Source: Modestobacter versicolor (lineage in GTDB: Bacteria; Actinomycetota; Actinomycetes; Mycobacteriales; Geodermatophilaceae). From it: DNA of 64,000 nucleotides. Position 1 is the stretch's first letter. Every line of letters begins with the position of its first letter. The notes below the pieces were generated by a model. The model saw only the letters and a list, made by a program, of their open reading frames with translations. It did not search any database and was not told the DNA's origin. The position numbers and the translations under genes are program-made. The stretch spans positions 2,790,001 to 2,854,000 of the forward strand of contig NZ_JACIBU010000001.1 of NCBI RefSeq assembly GCF_014195485.1. Direction: 5' to 3'. Positions 16,454-24,485 of this stretch are shown one piece after another.

Positions 16454-19400
16454 TCAGCCGGCGTAGACCTTCAGCGACGCGGTCGCGTAGTTGCGCAGCG
16501 TCCCGTCGACCCCGGTCACCGTGACCCGCAGCGAGGTCGTCGCCCGCGGGGCGAACACGAGGCTCGCCGTGCCGGCGGCGTCCACGGTCACCGTGCCGTC
16601 GATCGTCGTCCCGTCGGAGAGGGTCACCACGGCGCCGGTGATCCCGAGGCCCGCCCGGGAGCCGTCCACGAGGACGACCCGCCCGACCTGGACGCTCTTC
16701 GCCCAGCCGAGCTGGATCCAGGACCCGACGCCGTTGGCCTGCGGACCGACCGCCCCGGTGACCGTGGCGCCGGGCGCCAGGTCGGGGCCGACCGGGGTGC
16801 TCGGCACCGTGGTGGCGGGGGTGGTCGGCGACGACGGCGTCGTCGGCGTCGTCGTCGTCGTCGGGGCGGCCGGCGGCGTCGTCGTCGGGGCGGCCGGCGG
16901 CGTCGTCGTCGGGGCGGCCGGCGGCGTCGTCGGGGTCGCCGGGGTCGACGGCGTCGTCGGGGTGCTCGGCGTCGTCGGGGTGCTCGGCGTCGTCGGGGTG
17001 GACGGCGTCGTCGGGGTGGACGGCGTCGTCGGGGTGGACGGCGTCGTCGGGGTGGACGGCGTCGTCGGCGTCGGCGTCGCCGAGGTGCCCGTGGACGGTG
17101 TCCACGCCTCGATCTCGGCCAGCCCCACGTTGCCGGTCGTCGAGCTCACGCCGGTCACGGTCAGCCGCACGCTGCCGGTCACCCGGCTGCTGAAGTCGAC
17201 CCGGGTGGCGCTGCCGTCGTTGGCCAGCGCGCCCACCGGGACGGTCGAGCCGTCGGAGAACGTCAGCGTGCCGGAGGTGATCTGGTCCGAGCCGTTGGGC
17301 CGGTCGTGCAGCACGACGTGGTCCAGGGTCACCCGCTCGGCCCAGGTCAGCTGCAGCCACGTGCCGGCTCCCCCGCCCGGCGCGGCCCACTCGGCCGTGT
17401 GGTTGCCGGGGTAGCCGTCGACGGTGCCGTCGACGGTCTTGACCGCGGTCTGCCCGTCCGCGGGGTTCTCCGCGGAGGCGGTGACCGTCGCGGTGGCGGC
17501 GACGTCGGTGGCGACGGCCGGGACCGGGGCCACCGGGACCGCGGTCCAGGCCTGCAGCTCGGCCAGGCCGACGTTGCCGGTGTCCGGGCCCACGCCGGTG
17601 ACCGTGAAGCGCAGGCTGGTGGTGGCGCGGGCCGTGAAGGGCACCGCCACCGCCCCGCCGGCGTTCGCGAGTGCCGGGACCGCCACGGTGGAACCGTCGG
17701 AGAAGGTCAGCGTGCCACCGGTCACCCAGTCGCTGCCGTTGGGCCGGTCGTGCAGGACGACGTGGTCCAGCGTGGTCGGGGTGGTCCAGTCCAGCTGCAC
17801 CCAGGTGCCCGTGCCGCCGGCGGCGGCCCACTCGGCGGTGTGGTTGCCGGGGTAGCCGTCGACCACGCCGTCCACCACCTTGCCGGCGGTCTGCCCGTCG
17901 GCGCGGTTCTCGGCGGAGGCGGTCACCGAGGCGGCGACGGCCACGTTGCCCGTGGTCACGGTCGGGTCGACCGGCGTGGTCGGCGTCGTGCCCGTCGGGG
18001 CGGTCGGCGTCGTCGGCGTCGTCGGCGTCGGCGTCGTCGGCGTGGTGGGGGTCGTCGGCGTCGTCGGGGTGGCCGGCGTGGTGGTCACCGGGGCGTCGGG
18101 GGTGGTCGGGACGGAGCCCGACGTCCACACCTGCATCTCGGCCAGGCCGACGCTCGTGGTGGCCGGGCCGACGGCGGTCACGGTGAACCGCACGCTGGTG
18201 ACGGCCCGGGCGGGGAAGGTGACGACGGTGGCCGGGCCACCGTTGTCCAGCGCCGGCACCGCGACGGTCGACCCGTCGGAGAAGGTCAGCGTGCCGCCGG
18301 ACACCCAGTCGTTGGCGTTGGGCCGGTCGTACAGGGTGACCGTGTCGATCTGGACCGGCTCGAGCCAGTTCAGCTGCAGCCAGCTGCCGGCCCCCTTGCC
18401 GTCGGTCGCCCACTCGGCGCTCGAGTCACCGGGGAAGCCGTCGATGACGCCGTCGACGGCGTTGTCGTCCTCCTGCCCGAGGAACCAGGCGTTCGACGAC
18501 GAGGTCACGGCGGCCATCCGCGCGACGTTGCCCGGCACGATGGGCTTCTCGGTGTGCACCTCGGTCGCCAGGTGCTGGCGGGCCAGCCACGCGCTGTCGC
18601 CGCGGGCGGCGCAGGCGGCCAGCGTCTTGCACATCGAGGCGTCGAACGGGGCGTAGGCGAGGAAGGCGTTCTGCTTCGCGGTCAGGTCCTTGCCGGTGAC
18701 GTTCGCGCTCAGCGCGGTGCCCGGGTAGCCGAGGTAGCCCACCAGGGTGGCCTTCGGCGCGTAGGTGGCGCGGGCGATCGAGGTGAAGCGGGCGACGCTG
18801 ATGTGGTCGCTGTGGTCGCCCTGGTCGTAGTCGCCCAGGTGGTCCAGGGTGCGCACGGTGGCCGCGTTCGCCGAGCTCATGAGCGCGCCCAGGGTCGCGA
18901 CCAGGCTCGAGGCGGTGTACGTCTGGCGGGGGGTGTCGACCGTGGTGAGCGACGTGACCTCGCCGGTGTAGAGCTTCTGCAGGCTGGTGCCGCCCGAGGT
19001 CGTCGTGCCGGCGCCGTCCGGATTGCCGTCCGGCAGCCGCAGGAACGTGAGGGTGATCTTCGACAGGAAGAGGCTGGACCGGGTCACGCTCTTGCCGTTC
19101 ACCGTGGTGGTCGTCGTCACCCACAAGTTGGGGAGGCCGGCCATCGTGGCGTAGGCGGCCCGGACGCCCTTCTCCCGGTCGCGGGAGTAGGTGGTGCCCA
19201 TGCCGGCGTCGCCGGAGGTGACGTACACGGTGCTGACGCACTTCCCGGCCTTGATGTCGGCGAGGATGGCGGGGTTCTGGAAGAACAGGTCGTCGTCCGG
19301 GTGCGCGACGACGACGACGGTGCACGCGGGGGCGGTGGCGGCCGCGGCCGGCGTCGCGCTGAGGCCGAAGCCGGCGAGCACGGCGACGACGGCGAGCACG

Positions 19401-19489
19401 CACACGGCGGCGGCGCTGCGCAGCGCACGGGGCGCGCGTCCGATGCCACGGGGCTCGGTCGGCGGCGGGGTCAAGGCCAGCTGGGTCAC
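16454..19489 (-). CDS. Secreted PIG-L deacetylase with three to four galactose-binding-like repeats
   Basis: 1011 residues from the GTG at 19489, which has GGAGG five bases upstream; ATGs at 19501, 19525 and 19594 are in frame but lack a ribosome site. A signal peptide ends near SATPAAAATA. AHPDDDLFF and DHSDH give the PIG-L zinc site. Three binding modules follow, each with AEWA, DRPN and LTFSDGST segments, separated by long Thr-Pro-Ser linkers. A fourth C-terminal module keeps SWIQLGWAKSVQVGRVVL and LSDGTT but has lost the AEWA and DRPN segments. Paralogue of the 13617 gene, with which it probably shares a surface polymer as substrate. GlcNAc-type deacetylation is family knowledge; the real substrate is unknown. 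Confidence 0.82.
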   Translation of the reverse strand: MTQLALTPPPTEPRGIGRAPRALRSAAAVCVLAVVAVLAGFGLSATPAAAATAPACTVVVVAHPDDDLFFQNPAILADIKAGKCVSTVYVTSGDAGMGTTYSRDREKGVRAAYATMAGLPNLWVTTTTTVNGKSVTRSSLFLSKITLTFLRLPDGNPDGAGTTTSGGTSLQKLYTGEVTSLTTVDTPRQTYTASSLVATLGALMSSANAATVRTLDHLGDYDQGDHSDHISVARFTSIARATYAPKATLVGYLGYPGTALSANVTGKDLTAKQNAFLAYAPFDASMCKTLAACAARGDSAWLARQHLATEVHTEKPIVPGNVARMAAVTSSSNAWFLGQEDDNAVDGVIDGFPGDSSAEWATDGKGAGSWLQLNWLEPVQIDTVTLYDRPNANDWVSGGTLTFSDGSTVAVPALDNGGPATVVTFPARAVTSVRFTVTAVGPATTSVGLAEMQVWTSGSVPTTPDAPVTTTPATPTTPTTPTTPTTPTPTTPTTPTAPTGTTPTTPVDPTVTTGNVAVAASVTASAENRADGQTAGKVVDGVVDGYPGNHTAEWAAAGGTGTWVQLDWTTPTTLDHVVLHDRPNGSDWVTGGTLTFSDGSTVAVPALANAGGAVAVPFTARATTSLRFTVTGVGPDTGNVGLAELQAWTAVPVAPVPAVATDVAATATVTASAENPADGQTAVKTVDGTVDGYPGNHTAEWAAPGGGAGTWLQLTWAERVTLDHVVLHDRPNGSDQITSGTLTFSDGSTVPVGALANDGSATRVDFSSRVTGSVRLTVTGVSSTTGNVGLAEIEAWTPSTGTSATPTPTTPSTPTTPSTPTTPSTPTTPSTPTTPSTPTTPSTPTTPSTPATPTTPPAAPTTTPPAAPTTTPPAAPTTTTTPTTPSSPTTPATTVPSTPVGPDLAPGATVTGAVGPQANGVGSWIQLGWAKSVQVGRVVLVDGSRAGLGITGAVVTLSDGTTIDGTVTVDAAGTASLVFAPRATTSLRVTVTGVDGTLRNYATASLKVYAG
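16829..17070 (-). repeat. Coding repeat for a Thr-Pro-rich linker
   Basis: Two unit types alternate: about four copies of a unit with gtcggggcggccggcggc and about ten copies of a 15- to 18-base unit with ggcgtcgtcggggtg. They encode PPAAPTT and TPSTPTT stretches of the larger deacetylase. Near-identity of adjacent units suggests recent expansion by slippage. Confidence 0.8.
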
Positions 19490-19720
19490 ACGGTCCTCCA
19501 TCTGCGAGACCGGACGTCCGGTCATCACTGACGGTAAGGAAGTTGGCCGCCGGTCGACAGCTCCTCCACCTGATGTGGTGAACGCCCAGGTCACCCGTCC
19601 GAGGACCCAGTGGAGCGAACCCCCCGGCGATCACCCTCCGTAGGGTGAGGCGGGGTCCGGAGTGGCGCCCACGGGTGCCCGAGAGCGGGGTCGAACCGGC
19701 CCGGGACCCCCGGACGCGCA

Positions 19721-19756
19721 GCGGGGCCGGGGGTCGTCTCCGACCACCGGCCCCGC
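19721..19756 (-). terminator. Hairpin terminator of the acyltransferase gene
   Basis: A 10-bp outer stem (gcggggccgg 19721-19730 with ccggccccgc 19747-19756) and a 5-bp inner stem (19732-19736 with 19741-19745) around TCTC. It sits 12 bases beyond the stop at 19769. The remaining sequence up to the deacetylase start at 19489 holds no recognisable gene. Confidence 0.7.
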
Positions 19757-19768
19757 CCTACGGACGCG

Positions 19769-21913
19769 TCAGCCCAGCAGCGCCGTGGCCAGCTGGGGCG
19801 CCAGCTTCGTCGAGTACTGCCGGGTCAGGTGCACGCCCTCGCTGAACACCGGGGTGCTGCCCACCACGGCCGGGCACCGGTTTCGGTAGCAGAACCACGG
19901 CGTGGGGTCGACGTAGGTCGCCCCGGCAGCGGTGGTCGCCGCCTCCTCCACCCGCATGCGGTCCTTCCACTCGTCCGACGGCGGCCCGGTGCAGTCGCTG
20001 GGGTCGCTGAGCGCGGTGACGCACTCCTGCAGGCTCTCGCCGCTCGGCGGCATGCCCAGGACGGCGGCCGCGGCCCCGGTGGCGGTGACCTGCCCGATGA
20101 CCTGCTCGAGGCCGTCCCGCCACGCGGTGTCCACGTCGGCGTCCTCGTCCAGCAGCTGGGCGCCGTAGGAGTTGCTGAGGATCACCAGGTCGGGGCCGAG
20201 CTCGGCGATCCGCTCCAGGGCCCAGCTGCGGTGGTCGGTGCACTCGGGGTAGGCCGAGCTGCTCGTGCCGTGCCGCACCTCGGCGGTGATGTTCGGGCAC
20301 TCCTCGTAGGTGAGCGACTGGATGGACCAGCCCAGCGGCGCCATGGCCGCGCGGAGCCCGGGCAGCCAGCTGATCGCCACCGAGTCGCCGAGCAGCACGG
20401 CGGTGCTCGCCGCCTCCTCGTCGCCGTACAGGCAGGACTCCTCGTTGTCGGGGGTGACGTTGAGGCACTGGTCCTCGACCCACTCGGGCGCGCGGGCCTG
20501 GTCGAGCTGGTCGAGCGCCGGGTCGAGGGCCGGCCAGATGTCGGCGCCGATCGACCGGCGGATCTCGGTGGTCAGCGGGTCCTCGGCCGGTGCGTCGGTC
20601 GTGGCGCCCACGGGCGCGACCTCCGCGGCCAGCTCGGCCGCGGCGATCTGCTCGGGGCTCAGCCGGCCCGGGGGGTTCAGCACGCCGAGGGTGATCGCCG
20701 GCACGCTGACCGCCAGCAGCGACCCGAAGGCCACCACCCGGGCCCGCCGGAACACCTGCTGCGACCCCCGGATCGGCTTCGCGCGCTCGGGGCCGGCCAG
20801 CAACCAGCGAGAGTGCAGCACCGGCTGCTCGATGACGTGGTGGGAGACGCTCGCCAGGAAGAGGGCGCCACCGATCGCCGCCAGGTGGTAGGCGGCCGTC
20901 GAGTCGTCCATGAGGTCGCGGAGCACGACCGACAGCGGCCAGTGCCACAGGTACAGCGAGTAGGAGATGCGGCCGAGGTAGCGCATGACGCCGCTGCCCA
21001 GAGCCCATCGGGTACCGGGACCCTGCCGCACGTGGCCGAAGGCGATGACGAGCGCGGTGGCCAGCACCGGGAGCCCGGCGGCCGAGCCCGGGAAGGGTGT
21101 GCTCTCGTCGATGACGAAGGCGGAAGCGACGACCCCGGCCAGGCCGACCCAGGCGCCGACCACCTGCGCCGCCCGCGGCAGCCGGTGCAGCCGGGTCGCA
21201 GCCAGGGCCACGGCGGCCCCGACCGCCAGCTCCCAGGCGCGGGCGAAGGTGGAGAAGTAGGCCGTGGTGGCCGAGACGTCGGTGGCGTGGACCGACCAGG
21301 CGAAGGAGACCGCGGCCGCGACGAGCACCACGCCACCGAGCAGCCGGGTGGCCGAGCGCCGGCGGCGGTCGGCGACCGCGAAGACGGCCAGGATCAGCAG
21401 CGGCCAGACGAGGTAGAACTGCTCCTCGACGGCCAGCGACCAGAAGTGCTGCACCGGCGACGGCGGCGACGTCGTCTGGAAGTAGTCGGTCCCCGCCTGC
21501 GCGAAGCGGATGTTGGCACCGAACAGCAGCGCCCAGATCGAGTCCTCGGTGACCTGGGCGGCGCGGAAGTGCAGGAACAGCGCCCACATCGTCAGGTTCG
21601 TGACGACCAGGGTCGCCACGGCGGCCGGCATCAGGCGGCGGGCGCGGCGTCGGTAGAAGTCGCGGAAGGAGATGCCGCCGGTGCGGCGGCGCTCGCGCAC
21701 GAGCAGACCGGTGATCAGGAAGCCGGAGATGACGAAGAAGACGTCGACCCCGATGAAGCCGCCGGTCGGCCAGCCCAGCACGTGGTCGAGGACCACCAGG
21801 CCGACCGCCACGGCACGCAGGCCCTCGATGTCACCGCGGAAGTGGCTCGGTCGCCGTGCCGCGGGGGCATCCGGGGCGCGGCCCTGCGACTCGGCGACAG
21901 ACGTGGTCCTCAC
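19769..21913 (-). CDS. OafA-type acyltransferase fused to an SGNH domain
   Basis: 714 residues. Residues about 28-385 form an acyltransferase-3 domain with about ten membrane helices. Visible motifs are RGDIEGLRAVAV, GVDVFFVISGFLI, RRARRLMPA, HFWSLAVEEQFYLVWPL and ISYSLYLWHWP. After one more helix (about 400-420) comes an extracytoplasmic SGNH domain (about 470-714) with LLGDSVAISW and FSEGVHLT. The usual Asp-x-x-His pair reads Glu-Gly-Val-His. Such fusions move acetyl or other acyl groups across the membrane onto exported glycans. Next to two deacetylases, this suggests the polymer is edited both ways (inference). ATG start at 21913. Confidence 0.88.
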   Translation of the reverse strand: MRTTSVAESQGRAPDAPAARRPSHFRGDIEGLRAVAVGLVVLDHVLGWPTGGFIGVDVFFVISGFLITGLLVRERRRTGGISFRDFYRRRARRLMPAAVATLVVTNLTMWALFLHFRAAQVTEDSIWALLFGANIRFAQAGTDYFQTTSPPSPVQHFWSLAVEEQFYLVWPLLILAVFAVADRRRRSATRLLGGVVLVAAAVSFAWSVHATDVSATTAYFSTFARAWELAVGAAVALAATRLHRLPRAAQVVGAWVGLAGVVASAFVIDESTPFPGSAAGLPVLATALVIAFGHVRQGPGTRWALGSGVMRYLGRISYSLYLWHWPLSVVLRDLMDDSTAAYHLAAIGGALFLASVSHHVIEQPVLHSRWLLAGPERAKPIRGSQQVFRRARVVAFGSLLAVSVPAITLGVLNPPGRLSPEQIAAAELAAEVAPVGATTDAPAEDPLTTEIRRSIGADIWPALDPALDQLDQARAPEWVEDQCLNVTPDNEESCLYGDEEAASTAVLLGDSVAISWLPGLRAAMAPLGWSIQSLTYEECPNITAEVRHGTSSSAYPECTDHRSWALERIAELGPDLVILSNSYGAQLLDEDADVDTAWRDGLEQVIGQVTATGAAAAVLGMPPSGESLQECVTALSDPSDCTGPPSDEWKDRMRVEEAATTAAGATYVDPTPWFCYRNRCPAVVGSTPVFSEGVHLTRQYSTKLAPQLATALLG

Positions 21914-22229
21914 GCGGCTCCTCCGTAGGTCCTCCTGCCCGCCCGGCCGTCGGGGCGCGTCGAGCAGCGCGGCGACGCGGCGACCGACGGCGGCCAGGGC
22001 CGCCGGATCGTCGCTCGCGTCGTGCTCGGAGGAGTCTCCGGTCGGTCGGCGCGCTTGTCGTCACCCGGAAGAGTTGGCAGGCCACCCCACGTCGCGGCCC
22101 CGGCCGGGCTCGGCCGGCGCCCGGGACGACGTCGACCCGGTGCAGGTCAGCCCGGCGGATCCGGACGAGCGGGCCGCCCGGTTCCGGTCGAACGCCGGTC
22201 CGAGGGGCGTGCAGGCGCGCGGGGTGCCG
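21914..22229. other. Intergenic gap between the acyltransferase and formate dehydrogenase operons
   Basis: 316 bases with no credible gene. It should carry the promoter of the acyltransferase (minus strand, start 21913) and the end of the formate dehydrogenase transcript. Apart from the hairpin at 21988-22005 I see no clear element. Confidence 0.5.
21988..22005 (-). terminator. Possible terminator hairpin downstream of the formate dehydrogenase operon
   Basis: cggcggc-cagg-gccgccg forms a perfect 7-bp stem. It lies 225 bases past the operon's last stop, which is far, and upstream of the acyltransferase start, so its role is uncertain. Confidence 0.3.
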
Positions 22230-23399
22230 TCAGCGGACGACGGACCTGGCCACGTGCGGGTCGCCCTCGGCCGCCGCGGCCGCCGCCTGGCGGGCCTCCA
22301 GCCGCTCGCGCTGCGGGACGACGGTGTACTTCGGGTCCTTGGCGCTCTGCATGCCCGCCTCGAAGACGCCCATCCGGGTCAGCAGCGACCCGGCGGCCAG
22401 CAGCACGCCGCCGGCCACGGCACCGGCCCGGGTGCGGCCGGCCAGCGCGGTGAGCCCGGCGCCGGTGACGGTCGCCGTCTTGGCCGCCCGCAGCAGCTTC
22501 CCGGCCTTGCCCAGGTGGTAGGGCTCGCTGACGATCCCGTGCCCGTTCTCCACCCGGTGCATCGCCGCCAGCTCGACGGCCACGCCGGTCAGCGCGACCT
22601 TGCGGGACGGCCCGGCCTCGTCGACCGGCGTCAGCGCCATGGTGATCCCGCCGCCGGCGGCCATCGCCGAACCCGCGAAGACGAACGGCAGCTCGTCGTG
22701 CGGTGCGTGCCACGAGGGGACGGCGGTGTTGGCGATCAGCACCGCGGTGTAGGTGGCCATCGGCCCGCCGAAGGCAGCGGCGCCCACGGCCGACGTCCGG
22801 CGCAGCGCCGGGAACGCCCCGGCCATCCGCGGCAGGAAGGGCAGCACCCTGCTCGCCAGGCCGAGCACCGGCTTCAGCTCGAGCAGGCGCACCGCGGCGG
22901 CCGCCGAGGCGAGCGCGCTGAACGGCGACAGGATGTAGGAGCCGACCGACAGCGGCGAGGTCACCTTGAACACCCGCAGCATGTGCAGGAAGCGCTCCGG
23001 GCGCCCGAGGTCGTCGATCAGCAGCACGACCGAGGCGAGCGCGCCGACGCCGGCGGCGTACTCGGCGTTGCGGGCGAGCTTCGGCCGGCCGGTGAACTCG
23101 GCCAGCGCGGCGATGACCGACGAGGTGCCGGCCGCCCCGCCCATGAAGAAGTAGATCGGGACCTCGGGGTTCTTCCAGGTCGGCGACTTGATGATCTGCC
23201 GGCCGTAGTAGGAGCTGAACTCCGCCTCCGGCACCATCGCGGCCTCGCGGTTGCCGCTCCCCCAGCCACCGCCGCCACCGCGCCGGCGCTTGCGCCGGGG
23301 CTTGGTGAGGTCGGCTCCCCCGGCCCGGTGCCAGCCGGCGCCGGGGACGACGGGGGCCTCGCCCGCGGGCTGGTCGGTGCCGGTACCCGCCTCGGTCAC
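22230..23399 (-). CDS. nrfD: NrfD-type membrane subunit of formate dehydrogenase
   Basis: 389 residues from GTG 23399, which has GAGGAGG six bases upstream and overlaps the stop of the iron-sulfur gene by four bases (GTGA). After a polar N-terminus with a basic patch (KPRRKRRR), SSYYGRQIIKSPTWKNPEVP leads into eight or so hydrophobic segments containing FFMGGAAGTSSV and LLIDDLGRPERFLHMLRVFK. These are typical of NrfD/PsrC proteins, the quinone-reactive membrane anchors of molybdopterin oxidoreductases. It would pass electrons from the iron-sulfur subunit to the menaquinone pool. A haem-b FdnI-type subunit is absent; NrfD takes that place. The last gene of the operon. Confidence 0.87.
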   Translation of the reverse strand: MTEAGTGTDQPAGEAPVVPGAGWHRAGGADLTKPRRKRRRGGGGGWGSGNREAAMVPEAEFSSYYGRQIIKSPTWKNPEVPIYFFMGGAAGTSSVIAALAEFTGRPKLARNAEYAAGVGALASVVLLIDDLGRPERFLHMLRVFKVTSPLSVGSYILSPFSALASAAAAVRLLELKPVLGLASRVLPFLPRMAGAFPALRRTSAVGAAAFGGPMATYTAVLIANTAVPSWHAPHDELPFVFAGSAMAAGGGITMALTPVDEAGPSRKVALTGVAVELAAMHRVENGHGIVSEPYHLGKAGKLLRAAKTATVTGAGLTALAGRTRAGAVAGGVLLAAGSLLTRMGVFEAGMQSAKDPKYTVVPQRERLEARQAAAAAAEGDPHVARSVVR

Positions 23400-24463
23400 G
23401 AGCGCCTCCTCCCCGCGAACGCCGACGCCACGACGCCCACGATCAGCGCCGCACCCGTGGCGGCCGCCTTCCACATCGAGGGCAGGTCGCGGGTGGTGAC
23501 GATCGGGTCCGGCGGCAGGCCGTAGACCTCCGGCTCGTCGAGCAGCAGGAAGAAGGCGCCGTTGCCGCCCACGCCGTCGTCCTCGTCGCGGCCGTAGAGC
23601 CGGGCCGTCTCCACGCCCTGCGACTTCAGCGTCGCCAGCCGGGCGTCGGCCCGGGCCTGCAGCTCGTCGAGGTCACCGAACTGGATGGACTGCGTCGGGC
23701 AGGCGGTCGCGCACGCCGGCTGCAGCCCGTCGGTGAGCCGGTCGTAGCACATCGTGCACTTGAAGACCCGGCCGTCGTCCTCGCGCTTGTCGATGACGCC
23801 GTAGGGGCAGGCGGGCACGCAGTAGCCGCAGCCGTTGCAGATGTCCTGCTGCACCACGACGGTGCCGAACTCGGTGCGGAACAGCGCGCCGGTCGGGCAG
23901 ACGTCCAGGCAGCCGGCGTGCGTGCAGTGCTTGCAGACGTCGGAGGACATCAGCCAGCGGATCTGCTTGTCCGCGCCGCTCTGACCGGTCTGCGGGTCGA
24001 ACTCGCTGAGCGCCTCGGCGTTGAGCACGCTGGTCTGCGCGTTCAGCGAGCTGTCGGCCTGCGGGCTGATCGGGTTGACCGGCAGCCCGGAGTCCCGGCG
24101 GTCGTCGCCGGGGCGCCCGAAGGAGGGCATCGGCAGGTCGACGGCGCGGCTCTGCTCGATGAACGCCACGTGCCGCCACGAGTTGGCGCCGAGCATCCCG
24201 GTGTTGTCGTAGGACATGCCGGACAGGCCCAGGGCGTCGCGCTTGCCGTTCGAGTCGTCCATCGGGAGCGTGTTCCACTCCTTGCAGGCCACCTCGCACG
24301 CCTTGCAGCCGATGCAGACCGAGGTGTCGGTGAAGAAGCCCACCCGCGCCGGGTGGTCCTCCTCGTAGCCGGCCTCGCCCTGCACGTCGGGCAGCGGCCC
24401 GTAGAGCCGGTTCTTGGCCCCCGGCCCGTCCAGCCCCGGGCTCGCCGAGCTGACGGTGGTCAT
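23396..24463 (-). CDS. Formate dehydrogenase iron-sulfur (electron-transfer) subunit
   Basis: 355 residues. Four ferredoxin-like cysteine groups are visible: CIGCKACEVAC (50-60), CKHCTHAGCLDVCP (about 177-190), CNGCGYCVPACP (about 209-220) and CTMC with a following CATACP (about 237-262). Together they should hold four [4Fe-4S] clusters and carry electrons from the catalytic subunit to the NrfD subunit. FFTDTSVCIGCKACE and HVAFIEQ are typical of FdnH/HybA-like subunits. A hydrophobic stretch near the C-terminus (about 332-350) may anchor it. ATG 24463 has GGAG upstream. No Tat motif is visible at the N-terminus. The gene is 22 bases from the catalytic gene and overlaps the next by four bases. 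Confidence 0.92.
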   Translation of the reverse strand: MTTVSSASPGLDGPGAKNRLYGPLPDVQGEAGYEEDHPARVGFFTDTSVCIGCKACEVACKEWNTLPMDDSNGKRDALGLSGMSYDNTGMLGANSWRHVAFIEQSRAVDLPMPSFGRPGDDRRDSGLPVNPISPQADSSLNAQTSVLNAEALSEFDPQTGQSGADKQIRWLMSSDVCKHCTHAGCLDVCPTGALFRTEFGTVVVQQDICNGCGYCVPACPYGVIDKREDDGRVFKCTMCYDRLTDGLQPACATACPTQSIQFGDLDELQARADARLATLKSQGVETARLYGRDEDDGVGGNGAFFLLLDEPEVYGLPPDPIVTTRDLPSMWKAAATGAALIVGVVASAFAGRRRS

Positions 24464-24485
24464 CGCGTTCTCCGCTCCGAGTGGG

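Noticed and set aside
14029-18120. Short tandem repeats resembling a CRISPR array or satellite
   Set aside because: Units are 6-18 bases, without spacers, and keep codon phase to encode Thr-Pro linkers of the two deacetylases.
19660-19740. A tRNA-like ggttcgac T-loop on the minus strand, considered as a tRNA-Sec remnant
   Set aside because: The flanking bases do not form a T stem, an acceptor stem or an anticodon arm; the segment overlaps the terminator of the acyltransferase gene.
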